Positions 54,586-62,952 of a stretch of DNA of 64,000 nucleotides are shown here, piece by piece. The stretch is taken from assembly GCA_944363975.1 (NCBI GenBank), contig CALVVU010000004.1, positions 62,001 through 126,000 of the forward strand. Direction: 5' to 3'. A model generated the notes under the pieces. The model worked only from the letters and a program-made list of their open reading frames with translations, had not been told where the DNA came from and did not search any database. A program made the translations under genes and the position numbers. The stretch comes from Candidatus Coprovivens excrementavium. GTDB lineage: Bacteria; Bacillota_I; Bacilli_A; RF39; UBA660. Each line of letters begins with the position of its first letter. Within the stretch, counting starts at the first letter, position 1.

Positions 54586-55019
54586 TGGAGTATCAAACTT
54601 GGTTAAATATCATTAATGATTTAAAAAAAGGAAATTTAAATCAAGAAAAACTTCAAAAACTACAAGAAGCACCAATAAATAATAACATAAACGATTTACT
54701 AGTCCCTAAATTAGAAGAATTAATAAAAATACGTTTTGAAAAAATAATATACAATATAACAAATGAATTAGGTAATATCTTTTCTGATTACAACTACTTA
54801 GATTTAATTCTTGTTAATTTAAAAAAAGATTTAACATATTTACTTGCTATTGCCTCTTTAAAACAAATTCCTAAAGAAAAACAAGAACAACTAAAAGATT
54901 ATCTAAAAGATAAATCACAACAAATATACGATATACTTCTTAACGAAGCTCGTAATATAGATTATACTGGAATGTATGAAATAACAATTAATAATAACAA
55001 AATGAAATGGAGTGAATAA
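54585..55019 (+). CDS. Helical hypothetical protein of the AAA operon
   Basis: 144 residues, helical, no membrane span. Contains LNQEKLQKLQEAPINNNIND and DYNYLDLILVNLKKDLTYLL. Strong SD AAAGGAG. Not recognised; position directly before the AAA gene suggests an adaptor or subunit. Confidence 0.62.
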   Translation: MEYQTWLNIINDLKKGNLNQEKLQKLQEAPINNNINDLLVPKLEELIKIRFEKIIYNITNELGNIFSDYNYLDLILVNLKKDLTYLLAIASLKQIPKEKQEQLKDYLKDKSQQIYDILLNEARNIDYTGMYEITINNNKMKWSE

Positions 55020-55021
55020 TA

Positions 55022-56512
55022 ATGAATTATAATGAAGCTAAAGAACATTTAACAAGATATTTAAAAGCTCGAATTCCTGTCATTATACTAAACACAGCTG
55101 AAAAAAATCGTGCCTTGCGCCTTATAAAAGAAGTATCAACATCAACCAATATGAATATTAGTTTATATCAAATGTCTCAAGGAATAATAGATCTTCAAAC
55201 TAATAATCGTCTAAGTGAAGATAAAACTATTATGAGTGCTCTAGACTATATATCAAACGAAATAAAGCACCAAGAAAACGTTAACTTTGTCATCAGTGAA
55301 ATATCTGATATAAACGAATCAACAATGGTATCAAGATATCTTGTTGATGTTATTGATTCAGCTGAAAAAATGTCAGGAGTCATTATTTTAATAACTAACG
55401 AACCTGTTTGGGCTAATATACAAAGACTAGGTATTAACATAAAGTTAAATTATCCTACCGAAACTGAACTCCAAGAAACTATTACTAAAACAATTGAACC
55501 ATATAAAAATCGTCTTCAAATAGAATGGAATGAAACAGATTACCGTAATGCAGCTACCTATCTTCAAGGTTTAAGTGAAATGGAAGCCAAAAATATTATC
55601 TCTTCACTTATCGTAACAGGAACAATTAAAAAAGACGATTTAAAAGAATTAAAATATGCTAAACAAACATTATTTAATGAAATAGCTGGTCTAGAAGCTG
55701 TACCTATTCAAGAAGACTTTAATATAGCTGGTCTAGCTAACTTAAAAGAATGGCTATATGAAAAAAAAGAACTAATGGATCCAATAAAAAAAGAAGAACT
55801 TACCAAAAGAGGAATTGCTACTCCTAAAGGTATTCTCTTAACCGGTGTCCCAGGTTGTGGAAAAAGTCTTTGTTCCAAAGCTGTTGCCAGTATCTTTAAC
55901 ATTCCTCTATATCGTCTTGATTTAGCTACAGTACAAGGTCAATACGTTGGTCAATCAGAACGTCAATTAAAAGAAGCGTTAGATACAGCTGAATACGTAT
56001 CACCTTGCGTCTTATGGATAGATGAAATTGAAAAAGGTTTAAACGATAACAATAGTTCAGTAACTTCTAAAATGATTGGTCAATTCCTTTTCTGGCTTCA
56101 AGAATGTACTAAACCAGTTTTCGTTATTGCTTCAGCTAATAGTGTTGATTCACTACCTCCTGAATTAATAAGAAAAGGTCGTTTCGACGAAATATTCTTC
56201 GTTGATTTACCAAATAATCAAGAACGTAAAGAACTACTAAAACTATATGCTAATAAATATCTTCAAGTCGAAATAGGGGAGAATCTTCTTGAAAGACTAA
56301 CTACTATCACCGATGGATTCGCCTCAGCTGATATTGAAGCAACAATGCGTTCTATAGCTTATAAACTTATCGCTAATAAAGACTTAACATTATCTGAAAA
56401 TCTAATTATTAATGAACTATCAAAAGTAGTATCTCTATCAAAGACTAATCCTGAAAAGATCAACGCTATAAGAAGATGGGGTCAAGAAAGAGCTACGAAT
56501 GCTTCAAGATAG
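55022..56512 (+). CDS. Ycf46-type AAA ATPase
   Basis: 496 residues. N-terminal half (1-200) is a degenerate AAA-like domain without Walker A, ending in a helical part. The C-terminal AAA core has Walker A GVPGCGKS (275-282), Walker B VLWIDEIEKG (330-339), sensor 1 ASANSV, and RKGRFDE (384-390) as in FtsH/SpoVK/Ycf46 relatives. Expected to form a hexameric protein-remodelling motor. No protease domain. The operon lacks any phage or injection-machine gene. Confidence 0.87.
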   Translation: MNYNEAKEHLTRYLKARIPVIILNTAEKNRALRLIKEVSTSTNMNISLYQMSQGIIDLQTNNRLSEDKTIMSALDYISNEIKHQENVNFVISEISDINESTMVSRYLVDVIDSAEKMSGVIILITNEPVWANIQRLGINIKLNYPTETELQETITKTIEPYKNRLQIEWNETDYRNAATYLQGLSEMEAKNIISSLIVTGTIKKDDLKELKYAKQTLFNEIAGLEAVPIQEDFNIAGLANLKEWLYEKKELMDPIKKEELTKRGIATPKGILLTGVPGCGKSLCSKAVASIFNIPLYRLDLATVQGQYVGQSERQLKEALDTAEYVSPCVLWIDEIEKGLNDNNSSVTSKMIGQFLFWLQECTKPVFVIASANSVDSLPPELIRKGRFDEIFFVDLPNNQERKELLKLYANKYLQVEIGENLLERLTTITDGFASADIEATMRSIAYKLIANKDLTLSENLIINELSKVVSLSKTNPEKINAIRRWGQERATNASR

Positions 56513-56524
56513 CAAGGTGAAACA

Positions 56525-57352
56525 ATGAAAGATAAAAAAAATCTTAAATATTTGGTAAAACAAAACAACTATATCGGTTTACTATTTTTTGCTCTAGTAC
56601 TAGCAGCTATTTTATACATAATAAAACACGAAACAAACCTTTATAAAGAGCTAGAACCAACAACTAAAAATATATCTAATATTACAACTCAACCAAAAGA
56701 GATAAATAAAGAAACAGAAAAAATTAAGGAATTAAGATTATATATGAACGATGGAGACTTAAACACCTTTAAAATATATCAAAGCATGTATAATATAGAT
56801 AACGAAGTAACTATAGAACAACTAGATGAAGAAACAATGCTCTATATTGCTTATAAATATCTTGAAAAAACCACTGATTTTTCTAATAATCAAGAATATA
56901 TAACATGTCAAGAAGCTGAAAAAGTCAATTTAGCTCAAGATATAATTCAATGCGGTGGTAATAAAACTAATATTACAAATTACACAATAAACAACCACAT
57001 AACTAAAGATTTACTAAATAAAACAATTACCAAAATCTTTAATCGCCATATTACCAATTACACTAACTTCTATACAAGCGAAAATAATCTTTGTTATTAC
57101 ATTAATAATGAATACTTATGTGTATCTCAAAAAACAAACTCTTCTCAATCATATGCCGTTAAAGAATTTGTCAGAGCCTATGAATATCAAGATCATCTTG
57201 AAATAATTGAAAAATACTATTATGTCAATAACAATATTCATTATCAAGGATTTAACACAGATAAAGTAGGGGAAGCAACCTATATTTCAACATTTAAAAA
57301 AACAAACGGTTCTTATTATTGGAACAGTACAAAGTTATATAATGAAAACTAG
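56525..57352 (+). CDS. Membrane-anchored hypothetical protein of the AAA operon
   Basis: 275 residues. One N-terminal membrane span (about 17-34) and an extracytoplasmic remainder, with Asn/Thr-rich linkers and paired cysteines (CQEAEKVNLAQDIIQCGG; LCYYINNEYLC) suggesting disulfides. Unrecognised. SD AAGGTGA; last gene of the AAA operon. Confidence 0.6.
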   Translation: MKDKKNLKYLVKQNNYIGLLFFALVLAAILYIIKHETNLYKELEPTTKNISNITTQPKEINKETEKIKELRLYMNDGDLNTFKIYQSMYNIDNEVTIEQLDEETMLYIAYKYLEKTTDFSNNQEYITCQEAEKVNLAQDIIQCGGNKTNITNYTINNHITKDLLNKTITKIFNRHITNYTNFYTSENNLCYYINNEYLCVSQKTNSSQSYAVKEFVRAYEYQDHLEIIEKYYYVNNNIHYQGFNTDKVGEATYISTFKKTNGSYYWNSTKLYNEN

Positions 57353-57370
57353 TTTTTAACTAGTTTTTTT
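57347..57370 (+). terminator. Terminator of the AAA operon
   Basis: AACTAGTT-TTT-AACTAGTT stem followed by T run. Confidence 0.75.
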
Positions 57371-57381
57371 CTTTCATTTCC

Positions 57382-57410
57382 TTGACATTAAGACTGTCTA
57401 GCAATATAAT
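57382..57410 (+). promoter_or_regulatory. Consensus sigma-A promoter with internal palindrome
   Basis: TTGACA (57382-57387), 17-base spacer, TATAAT (57405-57410): a perfect consensus. The spacer holds AGAC-T-GTCT (57391-57399), a likely operator for a repressor such as the HTH protein it drives. Confidence 0.75.
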
Positions 57411-57447
57411 AAATATGTAAAATATTAAAGAAGGGAATTGGTAAAAC

Positions 57448-58215
57448 ATGCGTAAATTAAATGAACTATTTCAAGAATTAGGAATATCTAAAGTAAGACT
57501 TGCTAAATATTTAGGTGTCTCAAGACAAATGGTTTATAATTATCTTGAATTAAATGATATAAATAAATGGCCTAAAGAAAAAAAATTACTATTATTTAAA
57601 CTATTAGATATAACTGATGGTAAAGAAATAGATGAAATAAACGTTACAACTGATTACTTAATGAATGTTGAGAGTCGTTTAAATCAAGGAGTAAAAAGTA
57701 GTTCTGAAATAGAAACTGGTTTAGACTTAAAAGGTTTAAATAAAGAATCACAAGTATTATTAAGTGATATTACCTATCTATTAAAAGAAAAACTAAGTGA
57801 GGACTCAAACGAAGAAAATTATTACGCAATTCTTTACTTATATCATCTATTACAATCATTAGATAATGTTCCTGAAATTAAATATATATTTGGATATATG
57901 AGTAAAACAACTGGCTTTACCAATCCAGAAGAATATAAATTTCAAGAAGATAAACAATTTATTTTTGAAGGCATTTTATATTCAGCATTAACACTATATA
58001 ATAATGGTGGAGCATCTAGATCAAGACTTGCTGAATCACATAAACGTTTTGTTCAAGAAATAGAAAAGAAAAATGAAGAGAAACTTTCAAGAACACAACA
58101 GTTAAATACTATTAAGATTCAAGCTCTAAAAGAACTTGGATATACAGAAATAAACGAATCTAATGCTGCAGATGTCTTTGAAAAGATTGCTGAAATTCAA
58201 TCACGAAAGGTTTAA
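57448..58215 (+). CDS. HTH-type regulator with a helical C-terminal domain
   Basis: 255 residues. N-terminal XRE-like helix-turn-helix (LGISKVRLAKYLGVSRQMVYNYL, about 12-34). The rest is helical and unrecognised, ending in a coiled coil (EIEKKNEEKLSRTQQLN). SD GAAGGGAA. A perfect consensus promoter with a short palindrome suggests strong expression limited by autoregulation. The target is not evident; the AAA operon lies upstream and the terminus region downstream. Confidence 0.72.
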   Translation: MRKLNELFQELGISKVRLAKYLGVSRQMVYNYLELNDINKWPKEKKLLLFKLLDITDGKEIDEINVTTDYLMNVESRLNQGVKSSSEIETGLDLKGLNKESQVLLSDITYLLKEKLSEDSNEENYYAILYLYHLLQSLDNVPEIKYIFGYMSKTTGFTNPEEYKFQEDKQFIFEGILYSALTLYNNGGASRSRLAESHKRFVQEIEKKNEEKLSRTQQLNTIKIQALKELGYTEINESNAADVFEKIAEIQSRKV

Positions 58216-58233
58216 TATTAATTAAACCTTTTT
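58206..58233 (+). terminator. Terminator of the HTH gene
   Basis: AAAGGTTTAAT / ATTAAACCTTT with ATTA loop and T tract. Confidence 0.8.
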
Positions 58234-58463
58234 ATATAGCTAAAATTAACAAATAAAACGCCTTATCAGCAACTTTATTTAATAGAGAAGGGGAAATCAC
58301 CAAAAAATGTAAAACCTTTTTAAAACGTCTTAAAACTAATCAAAAACAAATTATAAAAAATTATTTATAATAATAGATAATCTATAATCAATAAATTAAA
58401 ATGTTAAAATACTAAAAAATGTATTTTAAAAATGTATTTTATATGTATTAAATAAAAAATAAC

Positions 58464-58499
58464 ACTCCCCCTATTTCATATAAAAAAAAATAGGGGAGT
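58464..58499. repeat. Inverted repeat ACTCCCC(C)TATTT
   Basis: ACTCCCCCTATTT pairs with AAATAGGGGAGT with one bulged C. No T tract follows on +. CCCCCTATT recurs as a direct copy near 58526. Confidence 0.6.
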
Positions 58500-58654
58500 T
58501 AACTACCTATTTTATCCCATCCAATCCCCCTATTACAAATATTCTCTTCACTTGAATAAAATATAACATACAATACTATTTAATTCCTAATATAATAAGA
58601 ATCAAATTAATAACTATCCAACTAAATAAAATTCACTTCCTAACTAAAACATAT

Positions 58655-58831
58655 CAATTCCTCGAGACATAGAATTAATCATCTTCTAATATCTCGATTC
58701 CTAATATTATTTACCAACAGAAACGAAGTGATAAATTGTCCATCTAAGTAATCCTCGATTCCTAATATTTAAGACTACAATTCTTCGAAATAGAGAATTA
58801 ATCAACTAAATAAATCTAGATTCCTAATTTT
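58655..58831. repeat. Imperfect 54-base direct repeats, 123 bases apart
   Basis: Copies at 58655-58708 and 58778-58831 align without gaps at roughly three-quarters identity, from CAATTC(C/T)TCGA to GATTCCTAAT. An extra CTCGATTCCTAATATT lies at 58754-58769 between them. Confidence 0.6.
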
Positions 58832-59081
58832 TAACAAAATACAATAGAAAATCTTATATAATATAATTATTCTAATTTATATCAGATAACGAACAAATGT
58901 ATATTATATATAAAAAATATTATTAATTTAAAATTTAATTAAAATTTAAAATTCTTATAAATTTTTAATTTTGTTATTATTTCTAACTAAACAACAAAAT
59001 AAATAAAATATTAAATTAATAAAATATCATAAATTAAAAGCAAAAATATCATAAAATTTAAACAAAAAAGAAAAAAATCTC

Positions 59082-59109
59082 ACTTCGTATAATATATATT
59101 ATGTTAACC
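59082..59109 (+). other. dif: Chromosome dimer resolution site (dif)
   Basis: 28 bases in XerC-arm / centre / XerD-arm form: ACTTCGTATAA (59082-59092), TATATA, TTATGTTAACC (59099-59109). It differs from the B. subtilis dif (from memory, ACTTCCTAGAA-TATATA-TTATGTAAACT) at four positions. Two Xer genes are in the window, one 1.6 kb away. Marks the replication terminus. Confidence 0.85.
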
Positions 59110-59127
59110 GAAAGAATATTTTAAAAT

Positions 59128-59862
59128 TTAAATAGTTAATAATACAATAATAAACCCTATAATAATCCCTAAAATCAAATAAAAATATCTTCTATATGTT
59201 AAACCTTCCTTTAAGATTTTTAATATACTTAAAGTAATCATAATTCCAGCTACAACAATTAATATTACATACAATAAACTATTATTTAAAAATTTATTTA
59301 AAAACAATAATGCAATTAAAGCACCAGTTATCTCTCCAAAACTACTTATTAAAGTATACAAAAATGCTTTCCCACGATTTTTAGTCGCATAATAAATTGG
59401 TAAACTAATACATATTCCTTCCGGTATATTATGAATCATTATCATAAAACTAAACCTCACTCCTACTTCCAAGTTTGTACTACTAGTTAAAGCACATAAA
59501 ATTCCTTCTGGTATATTATGAATTAATAAGCTTATCATACTTAATAAACCAATCTTATATAAATTATCGTTATTTTTAATTTTTCTTTCAATAATAGATA
59601 CAATAAAATAACCAATCAATAAAAGTAATAAAGTAATTATAAATAAGATCTTAGTATCCCCTACTTCCAATCTCCCCAATACCAAACCTTCAGGAATTAA
59701 ATCAAATATAGAAATCATCAACATTACAATAAAAGATAAACCTAAAGCAAAAGATATTAAATTATCTTTATATTTTAAATTAACAAATAATAATATATTA
59801 CCAAGTAATGTCGCAATTCCAGCTATAGAAGTAATAATTAACGGATAAATAAAATTATTCAT
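59128..59862 (-). CDS. ZIP family metal transporter
   Basis: 244 residues, about eight membrane spans. The two metal-binding helices each carry HNIPEG (115-120 and 144-149), the ZIP/ZupT hallmark. Imports Zn2+ or other divalent metals. No SD is evident before the ATG. Upstream, two perfect tandem TTACCATAAT copies (59897-59916) lie in the divergent promoter region and could bind a metal regulator. Its stop is 18 bases from dif. Confidence 0.9.
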   Translation of the reverse strand: MNNFIYPLIITSIAGIATLLGNILLFVNLKYKDNLISFALGLSFIVMLMISIFDLIPEGLVLGRLEVGDTKILFIITLLLLLIGYFIVSIIERKIKNNDNLYKIGLLSMISLLIHNIPEGILCALTSSTNLEVGVRFSFMIMIHNIPEGICISLPIYYATKNRGKAFLYTLISSFGEITGALIALLFLNKFLNNSLLYVILIVVAGIMITLSILKILKEGLTYRRYFYLILGIIIGFIIVLLTI

Positions 59863-59959
59863 ATTAAATTGTATTAATGTTTAACATTTTTAGAACTTAC
59901 CATAATTTACCATAATATAATTACTAAAAAAGTTAACAATATAAACAGGAGGTTATAAT

Positions 59960-60064
59960 ATGAGCAAAAATCAAGCAAAAAATTCTTGCCATAACAATGC
60001 AAGATCAAATGCTAAAGCTAAAGACAATAATAAAATGTCTGGAGCTAAAAGCGAAAATAAGTAA
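59960..60064 (+). CDS. 34-residue Asn/Lys/Ala-rich small protein (spore-protein-like)
   Basis: MSKNQAKNSCHNNARSNAKA then KDNNKMSGAKSENK. Strong SD AGGAGG eight bases before ATG and a terminator downstream support expression. Composition (Asn, Lys, Ala, Ser; hydrophilic) resembles minor small acid-soluble spore proteins, but no family is certain. A CATAATA element at 59911 could be a sigma-G/F-type -10; the -35 is not convincing. Confidence 0.55.
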   Translation: MSKNQAKNSCHNNARSNAKAKDNNKMSGAKSENK

Positions 60065-60082
60065 TAAATTATATGAATAAAT

Positions 60083-60113
60083 AAAAGAGTCAAGGAAAAA
60101 TCTTGGCTCTTTT
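60083..60113 (+). terminator. Bidirectional terminator
   Basis: AAAAGAGTCAAG / CTTGGCTCTTTT (one G-T pair) with a seven-base loop, T-rich on both sides. Confidence 0.8.
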
Positions 60114-60117
60114 ATCT

Positions 60118-60744
60118 TTAATTAGTTATATCTTTCTTACAAGTTAGTTCTTCTCTATTACGATCTTCATCTAGATAATAACAAGTACATACACCATCAC
60201 GACAACTTTCACAATCAACTGCTACAGCACATTTTTGAACACGTTCTTCTTCAATATCGTCAGGATTAGTAGCATTAGGACTATTAACTATCTTTTCAAG
60301 ACCTTCTATTTTTTTTGCTCCCTCACTTGATAAATTATTATAAGCACTTGTAACAATTATAGAATATCCTTCTTCACTCTTTATACTATACAAATTTTCT
60401 AACTTGCTATTTAAAACTTCAAATTCACTTAATTGAACTTCACAAGAATTTAAATTATATCGGTCACAATCAAACTTGCCATCTAAATATGTATACCAAT
60501 CACCTAAAAAAGAATAACTATAAGACTGAATACCATTTCTAATATCTTTATCGTTTGCATATTCATCTAAGAGTTCTACAATTGGATCTAAATCAGATGC
60601 ATTTCCAGAAACCATATACGAAGATAAACTATTTTCTAGTGTTTCCTCATACCTAAATGTTTTCTTATCTATAATATTCTTACCAACAATAATCAATACG
60701 ACAATCATTATAACAAAAATTAACTTTATTATTCCTTTTTTCAT
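60118..60744 (-). CDS. Membrane-anchored protein with a Cys-rich tail
   Basis: 208 residues. One N-terminal membrane span (about 6-22), a helical extracytoplasmic body, and a C-terminal segment with six Cys in about 28 residues (CAVAVDCESCRDGVCTCYYLD ... TC). Not recognised. Its start overlaps the xerD stop by four bases, so it is translationally coupled to a recombinase, which is unexpected for an extracytoplasmic protein. Confidence 0.6.
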   Translation of the reverse strand: MKKGIIKLIFVIMIVVLIIVGKNIIDKKTFRYEETLENSLSSYMVSGNASDLDPIVELLDEYANDKDIRNGIQSYSYSFLGDWYTYLDGKFDCDRYNLNSCEVQLSEFEVLNSKLENLYSIKSEEGYSIIVTSAYNNLSSEGAKKIEGLEKIVNSPNATNPDDIEEERVQKCAVAVDCESCRDGVCTCYYLDEDRNREELTCKKDITN

Positions 60745-61643
60745 AAATCCTCCTTTGTAATCTTATTACGTGGATGATATTGATAATCATCTTTTAATTT
60801 TTCATTTACCAAATGAGCGTATATTTGTGTCGTCGATATATCCTCATGTCCTAATAATTCTTGAATAATTCTCAAATCTGCACCATGTTTTAATAAATGA
60901 GTCGCAAAAGAATGTCTTAATACATGTGGTGAAACATTCTTCTCAATCCCAGCTCTTTTACATTCTTTTTTAATAATTTTAAAAAAACCTTGTCTAGAAA
61001 TATTAGTTAAACTATTAGATATAAATAAATAATCAGACACCTTATTTTTTAAAATAATATTTCGATACTCTGTAACATAAATAACCAAATATTTTAAAGC
61101 TAAATCTGTAATCGGAACAATTCTTTCTTTCTTACCTTTACCAAATACCCTAACAAAACAATTATGAGCATCTAAATCAGTTAACTTTAAATTAACTAAT
61201 TCTGAAATACGTAATCCCGTTGCATAAAGCAATTCGAGCATCGCCTTATTACGATAATCATAAGGAGTAATAAGTTGCACATCTAGTAAACGATTGACTT
61301 CTTCTTCTGTCAAATATACAGGCAGCTTTTTTGCAACTTTAGGACTAACTATATTAGCACAGGGATTTTCTTTAATAATATTCTCATCAATTAAAAAATC
61401 ATAAAACGAATTAATAACAGTAATATAATGAGCAATTGTTCGTGCATCTTCATTACTTAAAGAAACAATATACTTTTGAATATCATTATATTCTAAATTT
61501 AGCACATCACCTTTAAAATAGTTGTTAAATTTCTTTAAATCATTATGATAACTCTTTAAAGTGTTTTCTGATAATTTTTTTTCATATTCTAAATAATCAA
61601 AATATTTTAAAATATACTTATTTAAATTATCTTGAGTATCCAT
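60741..61643 (-). CDS. xerD: Tyrosine recombinase XerD/XerC type
   Basis: 300 residues from the ATG at 61643 (SD AGGGTGG). Catalytic Arg145, Lys169, His240, Arg243 (HVLRHSF), His266 (LLGHEDIS) and Tyr275 (TQIYAHL) are all present. Length and ARLxGLR-like context fit XerC/D. It lies 1.6 kb from dif, the expected substrate, and is distinct from the Xer at 29755. Which of the two binds which dif arm is not decidable here. Confidence 0.9.
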   Translation of the reverse strand: MDTQDNLNKYILKYFDYLEYEKKLSENTLKSYHNDLKKFNNYFKGDVLNLEYNDIQKYIVSLSNEDARTIAHYITVINSFYDFLIDENIIKENPCANIVSPKVAKKLPVYLTEEEVNRLLDVQLITPYDYRNKAMLELLYATGLRISELVNLKLTDLDAHNCFVRVFGKGKKERIVPITDLALKYLVIYVTEYRNIILKNKVSDYLFISNSLTNISRQGFFKIIKKECKRAGIEKNVSPHVLRHSFATHLLKHGADLRIIQELLGHEDISTTQIYAHLVNEKLKDDYQYHPRNKITKEDL

Positions 61644-61751
61644 ATCCACCACCCTACTATAAAATTATATAAAAAATATTATAAAAAGTAAATAAAATAA
61701 AATAATATCATAATTCAATTTATTTTGTTATAATGAATAAAGGTGATATAG

Positions 61752-62951
61752 ATGGAAATATTAGCAGATAAATTACGACCACAAAGCTTAGACGAAATAA
61801 TTGGTCAACAACATCTAGTTGGTCCAAATAAAATAATTAGAAACTTAGTTGAAAATGATCACCTAGTAAGTATGATTTTATATGGTAAACCTGGTATTGG
61901 TAAAACATCAATAGCTTGCGCTATCGCCAAAGAAATAAATAAGCCATATCGTATGTTAAACGCCACTATAAATAATAAACAAGATTTTGATATTGTCATT
62001 GAAGAAGCGAAAATGCACGGCGAAATGATTATTATCATGGACGAAATACATCGCTTAAATAAAGATAAACAAGATCTTCTATTACCATATATCGAAAATG
62101 GTTTAATTATCTTAATTGGTATGACAACATCCAATCCCTATTATAAAATAAATCCAGCTATTAGAAGTCGTTGTCAAATATTCGAATTAAAAGAACTATC
62201 TAATGAAGATATAAAAAAAGGATTAGAAAAAGCTTCCAAATACCTAAAAGGAATTAAAATTGATAATGATGCACTAAATGCTATAATTAGATTATCTAGT
62301 GGTGATCTAAGAAGTGCAATCAATTTACTAGAAATAGCTTATTATGGTACAAAAGACAAACACGTAACATTAGAAACAGTTGAAAATATTAACAGCAAAG
62401 CTATTTTTTTCTCAGATGCCAACGAAGATGGCCACTACGATGTCTTATCAGGACTACAAAAATCGATTCGTGGTTCCGATGTCAATGCTTCATTACATTA
62501 CCTAGCACGACTAATAATTACTGGCGATTTAGATAGTATTTATCGTCGTTTAAGTGTTATTGCCTATGAAGATATTGGTCTTGCTAATCCATCCATTGGA
62601 CCTAAGCTTATGGCTGCCATCCATGCTTCCGAACTAGTTGGTCTTCCAGAAGCTCGTATTCCTCTAGGAACAATCGTTACAGAGATGGCTCTAAGTCCTA
62701 AAAGTAATAGTGCCCATACGGCTTTAGATGAAGCATTAGCTGACATCGAAAAAGGAAATACTGGTAACTTACCAAAGCACATACAAACTAATTCCCCATT
62801 ATATAAATATCCGCACGATTATCCTAACGCATGGATCAAACAACAATACTTACCTGATAAAATTAAAAATCGTATTTATTATAAACCAAAAAATAATAAA
62901 TATGAAGTTAACCTAAATAAATTGCATAGCGAAATGAAAGGAGAAAAATAA
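61752..62951 (+). CDS. rarA: Replication-associated recombination protein RarA/MgsA
   Basis: 399 residues. RarA start LADKLRPQSLDEIIGQQHLVG, Walker A GKPGIGKT (45-52), Walker B with DEIH (97-100), sensor 1 GMTTSNPYYKINPAIRSRC, and C-terminal tetramerisation domain (YEDIGLANPSIG, EMALSPKSNSAHTALDEA). AAA+ clamp-loader relative acting at stalled forks. Starts after SD AAGGTGAT; gpsA follows after one base. Confidence 0.96.
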   Translation: MEILADKLRPQSLDEIIGQQHLVGPNKIIRNLVENDHLVSMILYGKPGIGKTSIACAIAKEINKPYRMLNATINNKQDFDIVIEEAKMHGEMIIIMDEIHRLNKDKQDLLLPYIENGLIILIGMTTSNPYYKINPAIRSRCQIFELKELSNEDIKKGLEKASKYLKGIKIDNDALNAIIRLSSGDLRSAINLLEIAYYGTKDKHVTLETVENINSKAIFFSDANEDGHYDVLSGLQKSIRGSDVNASLHYLARLIITGDLDSIYRRLSVIAYEDIGLANPSIGPKLMAAIHASELVGLPEARIPLGTIVTEMALSPKSNSAHTALDEALADIEKGNTGNLPKHIQTNSPLYKYPHDYPNAWIKQQYLPDKIKNRIYYKPKNNKYEVNLNKLHSEMKGEK

Positions 62952-62952
62952 A

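Larger units (their letters stand above)
58234..59081. other. Gene-free AT-rich region left of dif
   Basis: About 850 bases with no plausible CDS on either strand and very high AT content. It holds an inverted repeat (58464-58499), imperfect 54-base direct repeats (58655-58831), several TTCCTAATATT copies and, at its right end, the dif site. No tRNA or rRNA seen. Confidence 0.7.

Noticed and set aside
58655-58831. CRISPR array
   Set aside because: Repeats are only two or three, imperfect, long and irregularly spaced, with no cas genes.
58234-59081. Origin of replication in the gene-free region
   Set aside because: No TTATCCACA-like DnaA boxes and no dnaA or dnaN nearby; the dif site points to the terminus.
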